9,952 bases of DNA from DATKCA01 sp035544675 (GTDB lineage Bacteria; Acidobacteriota; Thermoanaerobaculia; Gp7-AA8): NCBI GenBank assembly GCA_035544675.1, contig DATKCA010000046.1, forward strand, positions 1 to 9,952, in the 5' to 3' direction. The position numbers and the translations under genes were made by a program. Positions 1-6,473 of this stretch are shown here, piece by piece; positions within the stretch are counted from its first letter, which is position 1; every line of letters starts with the position of its first letter. The notes under the pieces were generated by a model. That model worked only from the letters and a program-made list of their open reading frames with translations, had not been told where the DNA came from and made no database searches.

Positions 1-45
1 GAACGGATCGAGGAGCTGACGGTGCGGCGCGCGGTCATCGAATGA
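1..45 (+). CDS. possible 3' end of a gene entering from the left (partial)
   Basis: The first frame of the + strand reads ERIEELTVRRAVIE and then stops at TGA (43-45). The composition, charged with alternating Glu/Arg and aliphatic residues, looks like the helical C-terminus of a real protein, but 14 codons cannot identify a family. If real, the gene converges on the proline dehydrogenase gene and the two stop regions overlap by 11 bp (35-45), a common arrangement in compact genomes. No terminator is visible between them. The call could be wrong: any GC-rich 42-base stretch has a fair chance of being open. Confidence 0.35.
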   Translation, partial: ERIEELTVRRAVIE

Positions 46-970
46 TGACGTTCTTCACCACGAACCAGACGTTCGCGGGACGCTCGGCGAGCCGGCGCAT
101 GTACCAGGGAAACCAGTTCTCACCATAGCTGATCAAGGTCCGGACGGCGGTGCCTTCCGCCGCGAGCTCGCGCTGCTCACCGGGCCGGATCCCGTAGAGC
201 ATGTGAACTTCCCACGCGTCGCGCGCGACGCCCCGCCGTTCGGATGCAGCGTGGATCTCGCGAACGAGCTTCATGTCGTGAGTGCCGAAGACGGGGAACG
301 CGCGCCGGTTCGCTGCTTCGTCGAGCATTCGCTCGGCGAGCTGCAGGAACGCGCGGTCGGTGTCTTTCTTCTTTTCGAAGGCGATCGCGGCCGGTTCGCG
401 GTAGGCGCCCTTCACGAGGCGGATCGCCGGTTCCAGAGGAAGAAGCGCTTCGAGATCGGCGGCGGTGCGGCGGAGATACGACTGCAGGCAGACTCCGACG
501 CGGCTGATCTCCCTCTTCGCGTCCCGGTAGATCCCGAGCGTGGCGTCGACGTACTCCGACTCTTCCATATCGATCCATAGAAGCGATCCCGTAGTCTCCG
601 CCCGGCGCGCGAGCTCGAGGACGCTCTGCAGGCATGCTGTGCGGTCGACGGAGAGTCCAAGGTGCGTGAGCTTGACCGAGACGTGGGCCGGGAGGCGGCG
701 CTCGTGGATCGTGTCGAACAGCCGGAGATAGTGATCGCGAACCGCGAGCGCGGCGGCGGCGGTCTCGGTTCGCTCGCCGAGGTTCGTGAAGACGGTGCCG
801 AGTGCCGATCCCGCGAGATCCGCGGAGGCGGCGAGCGCCGCTTCGACGTCCTGGCCCGGCATGAAGCGCCGCACGGCGCGGCGGGCGAAGGAGCGACGGC
901 GAAACTCTTCGGCGAGCCACTCGCTTCGCGAGGCATGCAGCAGAAGCGACCGCGCGATCGACATGGCCAT
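35..970 (-). CDS. proline dehydrogenase (monofunctional PRODH, FAD-dependent)
   Basis: Oxidises L-proline to pyrroline-5-carboxylate using FAD, the first step of proline catabolism to glutamate; enzymes of this family pass electrons to the membrane quinone pool. The 311-residue protein has the usual length of the short bacterial PRODH rather than the bifunctional PutA. The beta/alpha-barrel motifs appear in order: SVKLTHLGL (98-106, with the barrel lysine K100), LWIDMEESEY (131-140), VCLQSYLRR (160-168), IRLVKGAYREP (183-193), FGTHD (228-232), and the C-terminal YMRRLAE (290-296), which fits the YxxRRxxE substrate-carboxylate signature. Two in-frame ATGs (968-970 and 962-964) are possible starts; neither has a strong Shine-Dalgarno sequence. 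No P5C dehydrogenase gene is visible here, so that step must be encoded elsewhere, perhaps just left of the window. An AT-rich double inverted repeat lies directly upstream. Confidence 0.95.
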   Translation of the reverse strand: MAMSIARSLLLHASRSEWLAEEFRRRSFARRAVRRFMPGQDVEAALAASADLAGSALGTVFTNLGERTETAAAALAVRDHYLRLFDTIHERRLPAHVSVKLTHLGLSVDRTACLQSVLELARRAETTGSLLWIDMEESEYVDATLGIYRDAKREISRVGVCLQSYLRRTAADLEALLPLEPAIRLVKGAYREPAAIAFEKKKDTDRAFLQLAERMLDEAANRRAFPVFGTHDMKLVREIHAASERRGVARDAWEVHMLYGIRPGEQRELAAEGTAVRTLISYGENWFPWYMRRLAERPANVWFVVKNVIIR

Positions 971-971
971 A

Positions 972-990
972 AACTTTAAAACATAAAGTT
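972..990. repeat. inverted repeat abutting the PRODH start
   Basis: AACTTTA (972-978) and TAAAGTT (984-990) form a perfect 7-bp inverted repeat with a 5-nt AT-rich spacer. It begins 2 bp upstream of the PRODH start codon. Its position suits a repressor or activator site, or an mRNA 5' hairpin. A related inverted repeat lies about 41 bp away at 1010-1035. Confidence 0.5.
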
Positions 991-1009
991 GGGGTTAGGT
1001 CTGGAAAAC

Positions 1010-1035
1010 CAACTTTTCGCATTCCGAAAAAGTTG
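1010..1035. repeat. second AACTTT-type inverted repeat
   Basis: CAACTTTTCG (1010-1019) faces CGAAAAAGTTG (1025-1035) across the 5-nt loop CATTC. The arms are complementary apart from one extra A in the right arm. The core AACTTT/AAAGTT is the same as in the repeat at 972-990, and the two centres are about 41-42 bp apart, near four helical turns. This is compatible with cooperative binding of a dimeric regulator; no particular regulator can be named. The stem is AT-rich and has no good U-tract, so an intrinsic terminator is unlikely. Confidence 0.5.
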
Positions 1036-1150
1036 CTTTGGCTTCTGGCGCGCTTGTCCGTCGCGTTCCCGTCTCCCGGGGAGTAGTGTTGGCAGCGGCC
1101 GCTAGGAAGTAACCTGACCGAGCAAAGCTGAACACGGACCGGAGGTAATC

Positions 1151-2056
1151 GTGAACCCACGGGACAGTTGGTTTCGCACCGCCATCCTCATCTGCATGTT
1201 GTTGTCTCTTCCGGTGCAAGCTCACGCCGAGGCGCAGAAGAGCGGATTGCGATTCGGTCTTTTGCCAGTCGGATCGACAAAGCTGTACTACGAAGTCGCA
1301 GGAGAAGGTGCGCCGGTCGTTCTGCTGCACGGCGGCTGGCTGAACTCAGAGCAGTGGGACGAGCAGTTTTCAAGCCTCAGCCGCCGGTACCTTGTAGTTC
1401 GGTACGACTTCCGCGGGGCCGGTCGTTCTCTCCTTGGTGAGGCGGAGTGGAATCATTACGACGATCTGGCTGCGCTGCTGAAAGGGCTGGGCATTGAGCG
1501 CGCACACCTGGTCGGACTGTCAGCGGGGGGTCAGATCGCGATTGATTTCGCGATCACTCATCCCGAAGCAGTCCTGAGTATCGCGATCGGTGCGTCACCC
1601 CTGCGCGGTTACGATCTCGGTCAAGAGTTCACTGATGGCATGCGTGGCGTGATCGCCGGCGGCGTGGCCGACGATCCGCAGCTCATCCACGACCGGATGT
1701 GGGCATTCGCCCCGTTCCGAGTTGCGAGCACGCTGCCGCATGCTCGGCAGCGGCTGAATGCGATGATCGTGCATCAGAATCAATGGGCAACGAGCCGGCC
1801 GAATGCTCCGCGACCAAAGCCATTCGACCCACCGCCGGCTGCGCGTCTGAAGGATATTGAAGTGCCGACGCTCGTGATCGTCGGCGATGGCGAGATGCCG
1901 GCATTGCAAAAGGAGGCGTCCTTCGTGGCACAGTCGATTCCGGGCGCACGACTCGTGAGGGTGAAAGACGCCGGCCACTTTGTGAATCTCGAACAACCGC
2001 AGAGATACAACGAGATCATTCTCGACTGGCTGCAGCGCCAGGAGCGGCGGAAGTGA
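1151..2056 (+). CDS. exported alpha/beta-hydrolase fold protein
   Basis: A 301-residue alpha/beta hydrolase, probably an esterase or related serine hydrolase; the substrate cannot be told from sequence. The GTG start is supported by GGAGGT at 1141-1146. Residues 1-26 form a signal peptide: a charged N-terminus, the hydrophobic core AILICMLLSL, and a likely cleavage after AHA (24-26), so the enzyme is predicted to be periplasmic or secreted. The fold's landmarks are in order: oxyanion-hole HGG (60-62), nucleophile elbow GLSAGG (122-127, Ser124), acid Asp246 in VIVGDGE, and His276 in DAGHFVNLEQP, so the triad looks complete. The region between roughly 150 and 230 is a cap with a Pro-rich stretch (219-229). 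By eye the base composition is somewhat less GC-rich than PRODH or the permease, in keeping with an accessory gene. The next gene starts more than 460 bp downstream, so co-transcription is uncertain. Confidence 0.9.
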   Translation: MNPRDSWFRTAILICMLLSLPVQAHAEAQKSGLRFGLLPVGSTKLYYEVAGEGAPVVLLHGGWLNSEQWDEQFSSLSRRYLVVRYDFRGAGRSLLGEAEWNHYDDLAALLKGLGIERAHLVGLSAGGQIAIDFAITHPEAVLSIAIGASPLRGYDLGQEFTDGMRGVIAGGVADDPQLIHDRMWAFAPFRVASTLPHARQRLNAMIVHQNQWATSRPNAPRPKPFDPPPAARLKDIEVPTLVIVGDGEMPALQKEASFVAQSIPGARLVRVKDAGHFVNLEQPQRYNEIILDWLQRQERRK

Positions 2057-2267
2057 GAAGGAGCGCGAGTTGATGTTCGGCCCTGACGGTTTTCCACGGC
2101 TAACATCTTCTTCCGTGATGGCGGCCGGCGCCTCTTCCTCGCTCTGCTCGCCGACCTGGTGGAGTGCCCCGGATGGATCGTCCACGCCTGGTCCGGACAG
2201 ATCGATCGTCCGATGAGCGCGCCGCTGCGATGGCTTGCCGGATCGGGGCGTGCGCCCAGCCGCTCCG

Positions 2268-2348
2268 TCAGGGCTCGACCGTGCCAACGCGCAGAGCCCT
2301 CAGCCTTCGATAGAGCGTGCTGCGGGAGATTCCGAGGAGGGAGATCCG
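2268..2348 (-). pseudogene. relic of a Fis-type or resolvase-type helix-turn-helix C-terminus
   Basis: Read on the - strand from 2348 down to the TGA at 2268-2270, the frame encodes a short peptide centred on ISLLGISRSTLYRRLRAL and ending in VGTVEP. This closely resembles the terminal helix-turn-helix of Fis-like domains of NtrC-type regulators (LLGISRxTLYRKL), and also the C-terminal helix-turn-helix of some serine recombinases. A stop codon (2349-2351) immediately precedes it in the same frame and no AAA+ or recombinase catalytic sequence is readable upstream, so only the tail survives. The parent family cannot be settled from 26 codons. A chance match is possible but unlikely given the run of family-typical residues followed by a stop at the expected distance. 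Confidence 0.45.
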
Positions 2349-2461
2349 TCATGTCAGCGAAAGCGTTCGCGCTCTCTGCGAAGAGATCGGAAGCCAGGGG
2401 ACACCCGTCAGAAATGGAGGCCATGAAATGGCGACCGTCCAGAAGGGGTAGCCTACAAGCC

Positions 2462-2490
2462 TTGCCAATGGACCGAGCGTTAATTATCGT
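2462..2490 (+). promoter_or_regulatory. candidate sigma70-type promoter of the NTF2-like gene
   Basis: TTGCCA (2462-2467, five of six matches to TTGACA) is followed after exactly 17 nt by TATCGT (2485-2490, four of six matches to TATAAT). The -10 lies in a locally AT-rich patch 28 nt upstream of the ATG. Prediction from spacing and consensus only. Confidence 0.3.
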
Positions 2491-2518
2491 TCACGTACAC
2501 AACAAACGGGAGAAGCTG

Positions 2519-2974
2519 ATGTCACCACGATTCCTGGCACCTTTGTGGCTGGTCGTGTGCGGCTGCACCAGCGTTGCGCCGCTGCCGCAGACCTCATGGG
2601 TCGGTCAGGCGAAAGCCGTGATCGAAAGCCATGAGAAGCTCGCGCGCGCAGGTGATCTTCAGGGAATCATGACGAATATCGCCGAGGACGTCGTGGCTCT
2701 CGCCCCCGACACTCCGCTCATCAAGGGAAAGGCGGCGTTTCGGGAGGTTTACGCGGGATATCTGAAGGGCGGAACGTTCGACTTCCGACACGACTTCGAA
2801 GGAGCCGAAATCGTCGGAGAGACCGTGGTCGTTCACGGCGTCGCGCGCGGCAATTTCATTCCGGTCGCGGGTCAACCGGCTCCGTTTGCGAACAACTTCG
2901 TTCTGGTGCTGAAGCGGCAGCCGACAGGCAAATTTCAATTCTGGCGAATTGCGTTCGGGCCGAGTTCCTCGTAA
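2519..2974 (+). CDS. small NTF2-like (SnoaL/DUF4440-type) probable lipoprotein
   Basis: The 151-residue product starts at ATG 2519, preceded by GGGAGAAG (2508-2515) at good spacing; the same frame is open further upstream but only through sequence that does not look coding. The N-terminus is a short hydrophobic signal (FLAPLWLVV) ending in VCGC, an imperfect lipobox, which suggests membrane attachment through the cysteine. The mature part follows the NTF2-like layout: an initial helix with HEKLARAGDLQGIM, then DVVALAPDTPLIKGKAAFRE, where 'small steps of time' domains have their conserved PxxxGxxAI segment, then beta strands ending in FQFWRIAFG, typical of the final strand (W-x-I). Such domains act as ligand-binding pockets or small isomerase/cyclase-type enzymes. 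No catalytic residues can be assigned, so the function is unknown. The methyltransferase gene follows 82 bp downstream on the same strand. Confidence 0.75.
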   Translation: MSPRFLAPLWLVVCGCTSVAPLPQTSWVGQAKAVIESHEKLARAGDLQGIMTNIAEDVVALAPDTPLIKGKAAFREVYAGYLKGGTFDFRHDFEGAEIVGETVVVHGVARGNFIPVAGQPAPFANNFVLVLKRQPTGKFQFWRIAFGPSSS

Positions 2975-3056
2975 AAGACACAGCGGCCTGCAGCCGCAGC
3001 AGGCTGACGTGGACCCGCACCATCCCGACACGGCATCTTCGAAGGAGAAAGAGACC

Positions 3057-4103
3057 ATGGACGAAGCCAAACTGTATGAGTTTATGGGCAAGCTGGTCAC
3101 CGACATGGGTGGGGCGGCCATGATCGCGAATGTCATCCTGGGTGAGGAGTTGGGTCTCTACCGCGCCATGGGCGACAGCGCCCCGATCACTCCCGAGGCA
3201 TTGGCGACCAAGACGGGGTGCAACCCGCGATTGATTCGGGAGTGGTTGCATGCGCAGGCGGCGGCCGGCTATGTGGAGCACGCCGAGGGGCAGTTTCGTT
3301 TGCCTCCCGAACAGGCCCTGGCGCTGGCGGTCGAGGACTCGCCGGTCTATGTCGCGGGAGGCGCCGTGGTGTTGGCGAGCCTCTTTCTCGACAAGGATAA
3401 ACTGATCACCGCGATCCGCAGTGATGGCGCCCTGCCGTGGGGTGATCACCATCCGTCGATGTTCGGGGGCACCGAGCGCTTCTTTCGGCCCGGGTATCGT
3501 GCCCATTTGGTGCCGGAGTGGCTGCCCGCTCTCGAGGGCGTCGTCCCCAAGCTCGAAGCCGGTGCCACCGTGGCGGATGTGGGCTGCGGGCATGGCGCGT
3601 CGACGGTCGCCATGGCGCAGGCCTTTCCGGCGACCCGCTTTCTGGGTTTTGACAATCATGCTCCCTCGATTGCGACGGCGCAGGAACGTGCCGCTGAGGG
3701 CAAGGTTACGGACCGTGCGACCTTTGAGCAGGCGACGGCCAAGAACTACCCTGGCCAGGACTACGATCTGATTTGCTTTTTCGATTCGCTCCACGATATG
3801 GGCGACCCGGTGGGCGCCGCCCGGCATGCCTACCAGGCTCTAAAAGCGGATGGGACGGTGTTGCTGGTGGAGCCTTTTGCTGGCGATGACCTCGGCGAGA
3901 ACACAACCCCGGTGGGCCGGCTGTTCTATGCGGCCTCGACGTTCATCTGTACGCCGAATTCGCTGTCTCAGGAGGTCGGCCTCGGGCTGGGTGCGCAAGC
4001 CGGGGAGGCGAGGCTGCGGAACGTCTTCAAGGAGGCGGGGTTTACCCGCTTCCGCCGCGCGACAGAAACGCCGTTCAACCTCGTTCTCGAAGCCCGAAAA
4101 TAG
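3057..4103 (+). CDS. SAM-dependent methyltransferase with N-terminal winged helix
   Basis: A 348-residue class I methyltransferase. The start at ATG 3057 is backed by AAGGAG (3042-3047). Residues ~15-90 form a winged-helix dimerisation domain (LGLYRAMGDSAPITPEAL, then RLIREWLHAQAAAGYVE), as in O-methyltransferases and Rv2258c-like proteins. The catalytic Rossmann domain follows: motif I VADVGCGHGAS (172-182), the acidic residue at the end of strand 2, probably D199 in LGFDN, motif IV DSLHDMGDP (243-251), and the post-IV strand VLLVEPFA (268-275). These show a complete SAM-binding fold; the acceptor cannot be read from sequence. The layout (wHTH, ~60-residue linker with WGDHHPSMFGG, then methyltransferase) matches the Rv2258c-type family of small-molecule methyltransferases more than rRNA or protein methylases. 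It lies 82 bp after the NTF2-like gene and 100 bp before the AHSA1-like gene. Confidence 0.9.
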   Translation: MDEAKLYEFMGKLVTDMGGAAMIANVILGEELGLYRAMGDSAPITPEALATKTGCNPRLIREWLHAQAAAGYVEHAEGQFRLPPEQALALAVEDSPVYVAGGAVVLASLFLDKDKLITAIRSDGALPWGDHHPSMFGGTERFFRPGYRAHLVPEWLPALEGVVPKLEAGATVADVGCGHGASTVAMAQAFPATRFLGFDNHAPSIATAQERAAEGKVTDRATFEQATAKNYPGQDYDLICFFDSLHDMGDPVGAARHAYQALKADGTVLLVEPFAGDDLGENTTPVGRLFYAASTFICTPNSLSQEVGLGLGAQAGEARLRNVFKEAGFTRFRRATETPFNLVLEARK

Positions 4104-4112
4104 AATCCTGTC

Positions 4113-4160
4113 GGCGACGGCGACGGCGACGGCGACGTCAACGGCAACGGCAACGGCAAC
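4113..4160 (+). repeat. hexanucleotide tandem repeat, (GGCGAC)4-GTCAAC-(GGCAAC)3
   Basis: Eight consecutive 6-bp units occupy 48 bp: four perfect GGCGAC, one GTCAAC, then three perfect GGCAAC. The array starts 10 bp after the methyltransferase stop and ends 31 bp before the Shine-Dalgarno sequence of the next gene. Two homogeneous blocks differing by one base suggest expansion by replication slippage after a point change. Read in the frame of the downstream gene it would encode mostly Thr-Ala dipeptides with no stop. Confidence 0.95.
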
Positions 4161-4203
4161 GCAAAGGCCTTCGCACGACGATACAGAAGCGAAGGAGGAG
4201 GGG

Positions 4204-4644
4204 ATGCGAGGGGATCGAATCGGAGGTCCGATCCGGTGGCGAATGCACATTGCGGCGCCCCCGGAGAAGGTGTTCGCCGCCCTCGATTCGGGCCAGGGAC
4301 GCGCCTCGTTTTGGGCTGAGTCGGCGGTCGAGGTGGATGGGTACATCGAATTCCAGTTCATCAATGGCTACGCCTGCAGGAGCCAGGTGATCGAGCGGCG
4401 ACCCCCGCATGTGCTGTCGCTCGATTACATCGGCGGTCTTGCGCGGTTTGAGTTGGCGGCAGATGGTCTGGGCGGCACAGACCTCTTGCTCACGCATGAC
4501 GGTATCTCAGCTGAGGCATGGAACGAGGTCCACGCAGGGTGGCTGAACGTGCTGTTTCCACTGAAGGCGTGGGTGACGCACGGCATAGACCTACGCAACC
4601 ACGATCCCGAACGATCATGGGATCAGGGATATGCCGATCAGTGA
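4204..4644 (+). CDS. AHSA1-like / SRPBCC-fold protein
   Basis: A 146-residue START-like (SRPBCC) protein of the 'activator of Hsp90 ATPase homologue 1' type. The ATG at 4204 follows the strong AAGGAGGAG at 4192-4200, spaced 3 nt. The N-terminal strand (PIRWRMHIAAPPEKVFAAL) is the family opening, with the conserved AxPEKVF pattern and then FWAESAVEVDG. The end, GWLNVLFPLKAWVTHGIDLRNHDP, is the long C-terminal helix that closes the ligand cavity. These proteins bind hydrophobic ligands or act as small-molecule enzymes or toxin-antitoxin and chaperone partners; which applies cannot be decided. The reading frame stays open without a stop back to 3850, through the tandem repeat and out of frame with the methyltransferase, so a longer N-terminus is formally possible but lacks domain support. 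It converges on the permease gene with a 26-bp gap. Confidence 0.85.
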   Translation: MRGDRIGGPIRWRMHIAAPPEKVFAALDSGQGRASFWAESAVEVDGYIEFQFINGYACRSQVIERRPPHVLSLDYIGGLARFELAADGLGGTDLLLTHDGISAEAWNEVHAGWLNVLFPLKAWVTHGIDLRNHDPERSWDQGYADQ

Positions 4645-4670
4645 CCTGATACGCCAAGCGTGCTCCGGTG

Positions 4671-6473
4671 TCATCCCCGCAATGGCCAGACCCAGAGGAT
4701 CGTCGGGACGGCCGTGGCGACGACGAGGATCGAGAGCGGGAGGCCCATCCGCCAGTAGTCGCCGAACCGGTAGCCGCCGGGAGCCATCACGAGCGTGTTG
4801 GATTGATGGCCGATCGGAGTGAGAAACGCGCAGGAAGATCCGATCGCCACGGCCATGAGAAAGGGATCCGCCGACGCGTCGAGCCCGCGCGCGAGACTGA
4901 TCGCGATCGGCGCCGCGAGGACCGCGGCGGCCACGTTGTTGACGACGTTCGAGAGCAGCATCACGGCGCCCATCAGGATCGCGAGGGTCGCCGGCGGAGG
5001 GACGGACCGCGCGAGAACCAGCAGCCCGTCGGCGATCAGCCGCGAGCCTCCGGTGGTTTCGAGCGCCTCGCCGATCGGGAGCAGCGCGGCCAGCAGGACG
5101 ATCACGGACATGTCGACTCCGGTGTAGATCTCGCCGGGTGAGATGAGGCCGGCGAGCACCATCACGACCGCCGCGCCGACGAGGGCCGTCGCCGCCGGGA
5201 TCAGGTCGAGCGCGATCAGCACGACGGCGACTGCGAAGATCGCGCTGGCGAGAATCACCTTGCGCGGCATGGCGATGCGCAGCCCTCGCGAGGCGAGGGG
5301 GAGCGTACCAAGCTCGCTCAACGCCGGCTGCAGCGTCTCCTCGCGCCCCTGCACCAGAAGGATGTCTCCGGCGGTGAAGCGAATCGCGCTGAGCCGTTTC
5401 CGCAGGCGATGCCCCTGACGCGCGACCGCCAGCACGTTCACCCCTCGGCGCTTCCGGAGATCGAGATCGATCGCCGTCCTTCCGACCAGGTTCGACTCCG
5501 TGGTGACGATCGCTTCCGCGAGATGGAGCTCGCTGCGCCGGACCTTTTTTTCCTCTTCGTCCCCCTCGTCCCTCTCGGCCTGCTCGGCCAGCTCGAGCCC
5601 GGTGAGATCGAGCAGGGTCTTCAGGTTGTCCGAATCGGCTTCGACCATGAGGATGTCGCGTTCCTCGAGGATCGCATGCGAGGGGGGCATCTCCTGGAGT
5701 CGGCGGGAGCGAATGAGGCCGAGCACCTGGACGTCCGCATCGTCCCTGACGGCCATGACGAGATCGTGCAGCGTTCCGCCCGCGAACCTCGACTCGTCGG
5801 GTACGCGGAGCTCGGTCAGGTACGCGCTGATCTCGAAGAGATCTTCGGAGCCATTCGGTTTCTCCCGCTGCGGGGTGAGCCGCCATCCCACGATCGTCAC
5901 GAACAGGAGACCCACTACCGTCACGGCGAGGCCGACCGGCAGGAAGTCGAACATTCCGAACGGCTGCGCGTTCGCTTCTTCCCGATACGCCGCGATGATG
6001 ATGTTCGGCGGAGTCCCGATCATGGTGATCGTGCCGCCGAGGAGCGATCCGAACGCGAGCGGCATGAGCAGGAAGGAGGGAGAGCGGCGCCCGCGACGCG
6101 ACATCCAGATCCCCACCGGCATGAACAGCGCGAGCGCGCCGACGTTGTTGATGAATCCCGAGCAGAGCGCCACGATGCCCGTGAGGGTCGCCACCTGAAT
6201 CCAGGGCCGGTCGCCCACTCGCGTGAGCTTTCGGGCGATCGTGTCCACCACTCCGGCGTTCAGCAGCCCGCGGCTGAGGATGAGCACCGCTGCCACGGTG
6301 ACGACCGCGGGATGCCCGAGCCCCATGAAGACGCGATCCGCCGGCACGAGCCCGGCGAGCGCCACGACCAGCAGGCCGACGAGCGCCACCACGTCGTACC
6401 GCCAGCGGTTCCAGACGAACAGAACGAGCAAAGCGGCGAGAACGCCGAAGACGGTCAGTTGATCCGTGTTCAC
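4671..6473 (-). CDS. SLC13-type (DASS / ion transporter superfamily) permease with two RCK_C domains
   Basis: A 600-residue inner-membrane transporter, likely sodium- or proton-coupled uptake of an anion such as sulfate or a dicarboxylate; the substrate is not determinable. The GTG start is preceded by GGAG (6481-6484) 7 nt away. Hydrophobic helices fill residues 6-200 and 405-597. Between them lies a cytoplasmic insert with two TrkA-C/RCK_C-like regulatory units, about 212-290 (ending ILEERDILMVEAD) and about 317-385 (ending TAGDILLVQG), joined by the strongly acidic linker 297-309. Each membrane half carries the family's repeated hairpin signature: GFINNVGALALFMP (106-119) with IGTPPN (152-157), and LLSNVVNNVAAAVLAAP (506-522) with LTPIGHQSNTLVMAPG (551-566). 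Length and order are typical of bacterial SLC13 permeases with RCK_C inserts. It is divergent from the DM13 gene. Confidence 0.92.
   Translation of the reverse strand: MNTDQLTVFGVLAALLVLFVWNRWRYDVVALVGLLVVALAGLVPADRVFMGLGHPAVVTVAAVLILSRGLLNAGVVDTIARKLTRVGDRPWIQVATLTGIVALCSGFINNVGALALFMPVGIWMSRRGRRSPSFLLMPLAFGSLLGGTITMIGTPPNIIIAAYREEANAQPFGMFDFLPVGLAVTVVGLLFVTIVGWRLTPQREKPNGSEDLFEISAYLTELRVPDESRFAGGTLHDLVMAVRDDADVQVLGLIRSRRLQEMPPSHAILEERDILMVEADSDNLKTLLDLTGLELAEQAERDEGDEEEKKVRRSELHLAEAIVTTESNLVGRTAIDLDLRKRRGVNVLAVARQGHRLRKRLSAIRFTAGDILLVQGREETLQPALSELGTLPLASRGLRIAMPRKVILASAIFAVAVVLIALDLIPAATALVGAAVVMVLAGLISPGEIYTGVDMSVIVLLAALLPIGEALETTGGSRLIADGLLVLARSVPPPATLAILMGAVMLLSNVVNNVAAAVLAAPIAISLARGLDASADPFLMAVAIGSSCAFLTPIGHQSNTLVMAPGGYRFGDYWRMGLPLSILVVATAVPTILWVWPLRG

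Larger units (their letters stand above)
971..1150. promoter_or_regulatory. divergent intergenic region, PRODH / hydrolase
   Basis: This 180-bp gap separates the divergently transcribed PRODH and hydrolase genes. Its PRODH-proximal part (971-1035) is much more AT-rich than the surroundings and holds two inverted repeats. A weak - strand promoter candidate is TTTTCC followed 17 nt later by TATGTT, which matches consensus poorly. No convincing promoter for the + strand hydrolase was found, although the segment must probably contain one. The hydrolase-proximal half is GC-rich and includes a GCGGCCGC octamer. Confidence 0.5.
2057..2518. other. 462-bp gap, apparently decayed sequence
   Basis: No intact gene is convincing here. 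The segment holds a - strand helix-turn-helix relic (2268-2348) and a possible promoter just before the NTF2-like gene. A + strand ORF of 47 codons (2073-2216) has a distant AAGGAG but a low-complexity Ser/Pro-rich product with no recognisable features, so it is not called. Frames open across the gap on both strands give Arg/Pro/Ser-rich products typical of out-of-frame GC-rich DNA. The gap is best read as remains of an older gene between two accessory genes. Confidence 0.5.

Noticed and set aside
2073..2216. 47-codon + strand ORF after the hydrolase
   Set aside because: Ribosome binding site spacing is long and the Ser/Pro-rich product shows no domain or codon-like pattern.
2159..2518. N-terminal extension of the NTF2-like protein
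   Set aside because: The frame is open, but the extension crosses decayed sequence, while ATG 2519 has a good Shine-Dalgarno and starts a signal peptide.
2856..3827. 323-codon open frame on the - strand
   Set aside because: Antisense to the methyltransferase and the end of the NTF2-like gene, no recognisable motifs, no ribosome binding site.
4622..4650. Inverted repeat ATCAGG / CCTGAT between the convergent AHSA1-like and permease genes
   Set aside because: Six-base arms with a 17-nt loop, partly inside the coding end and without a T-run; too weak to call a terminator.
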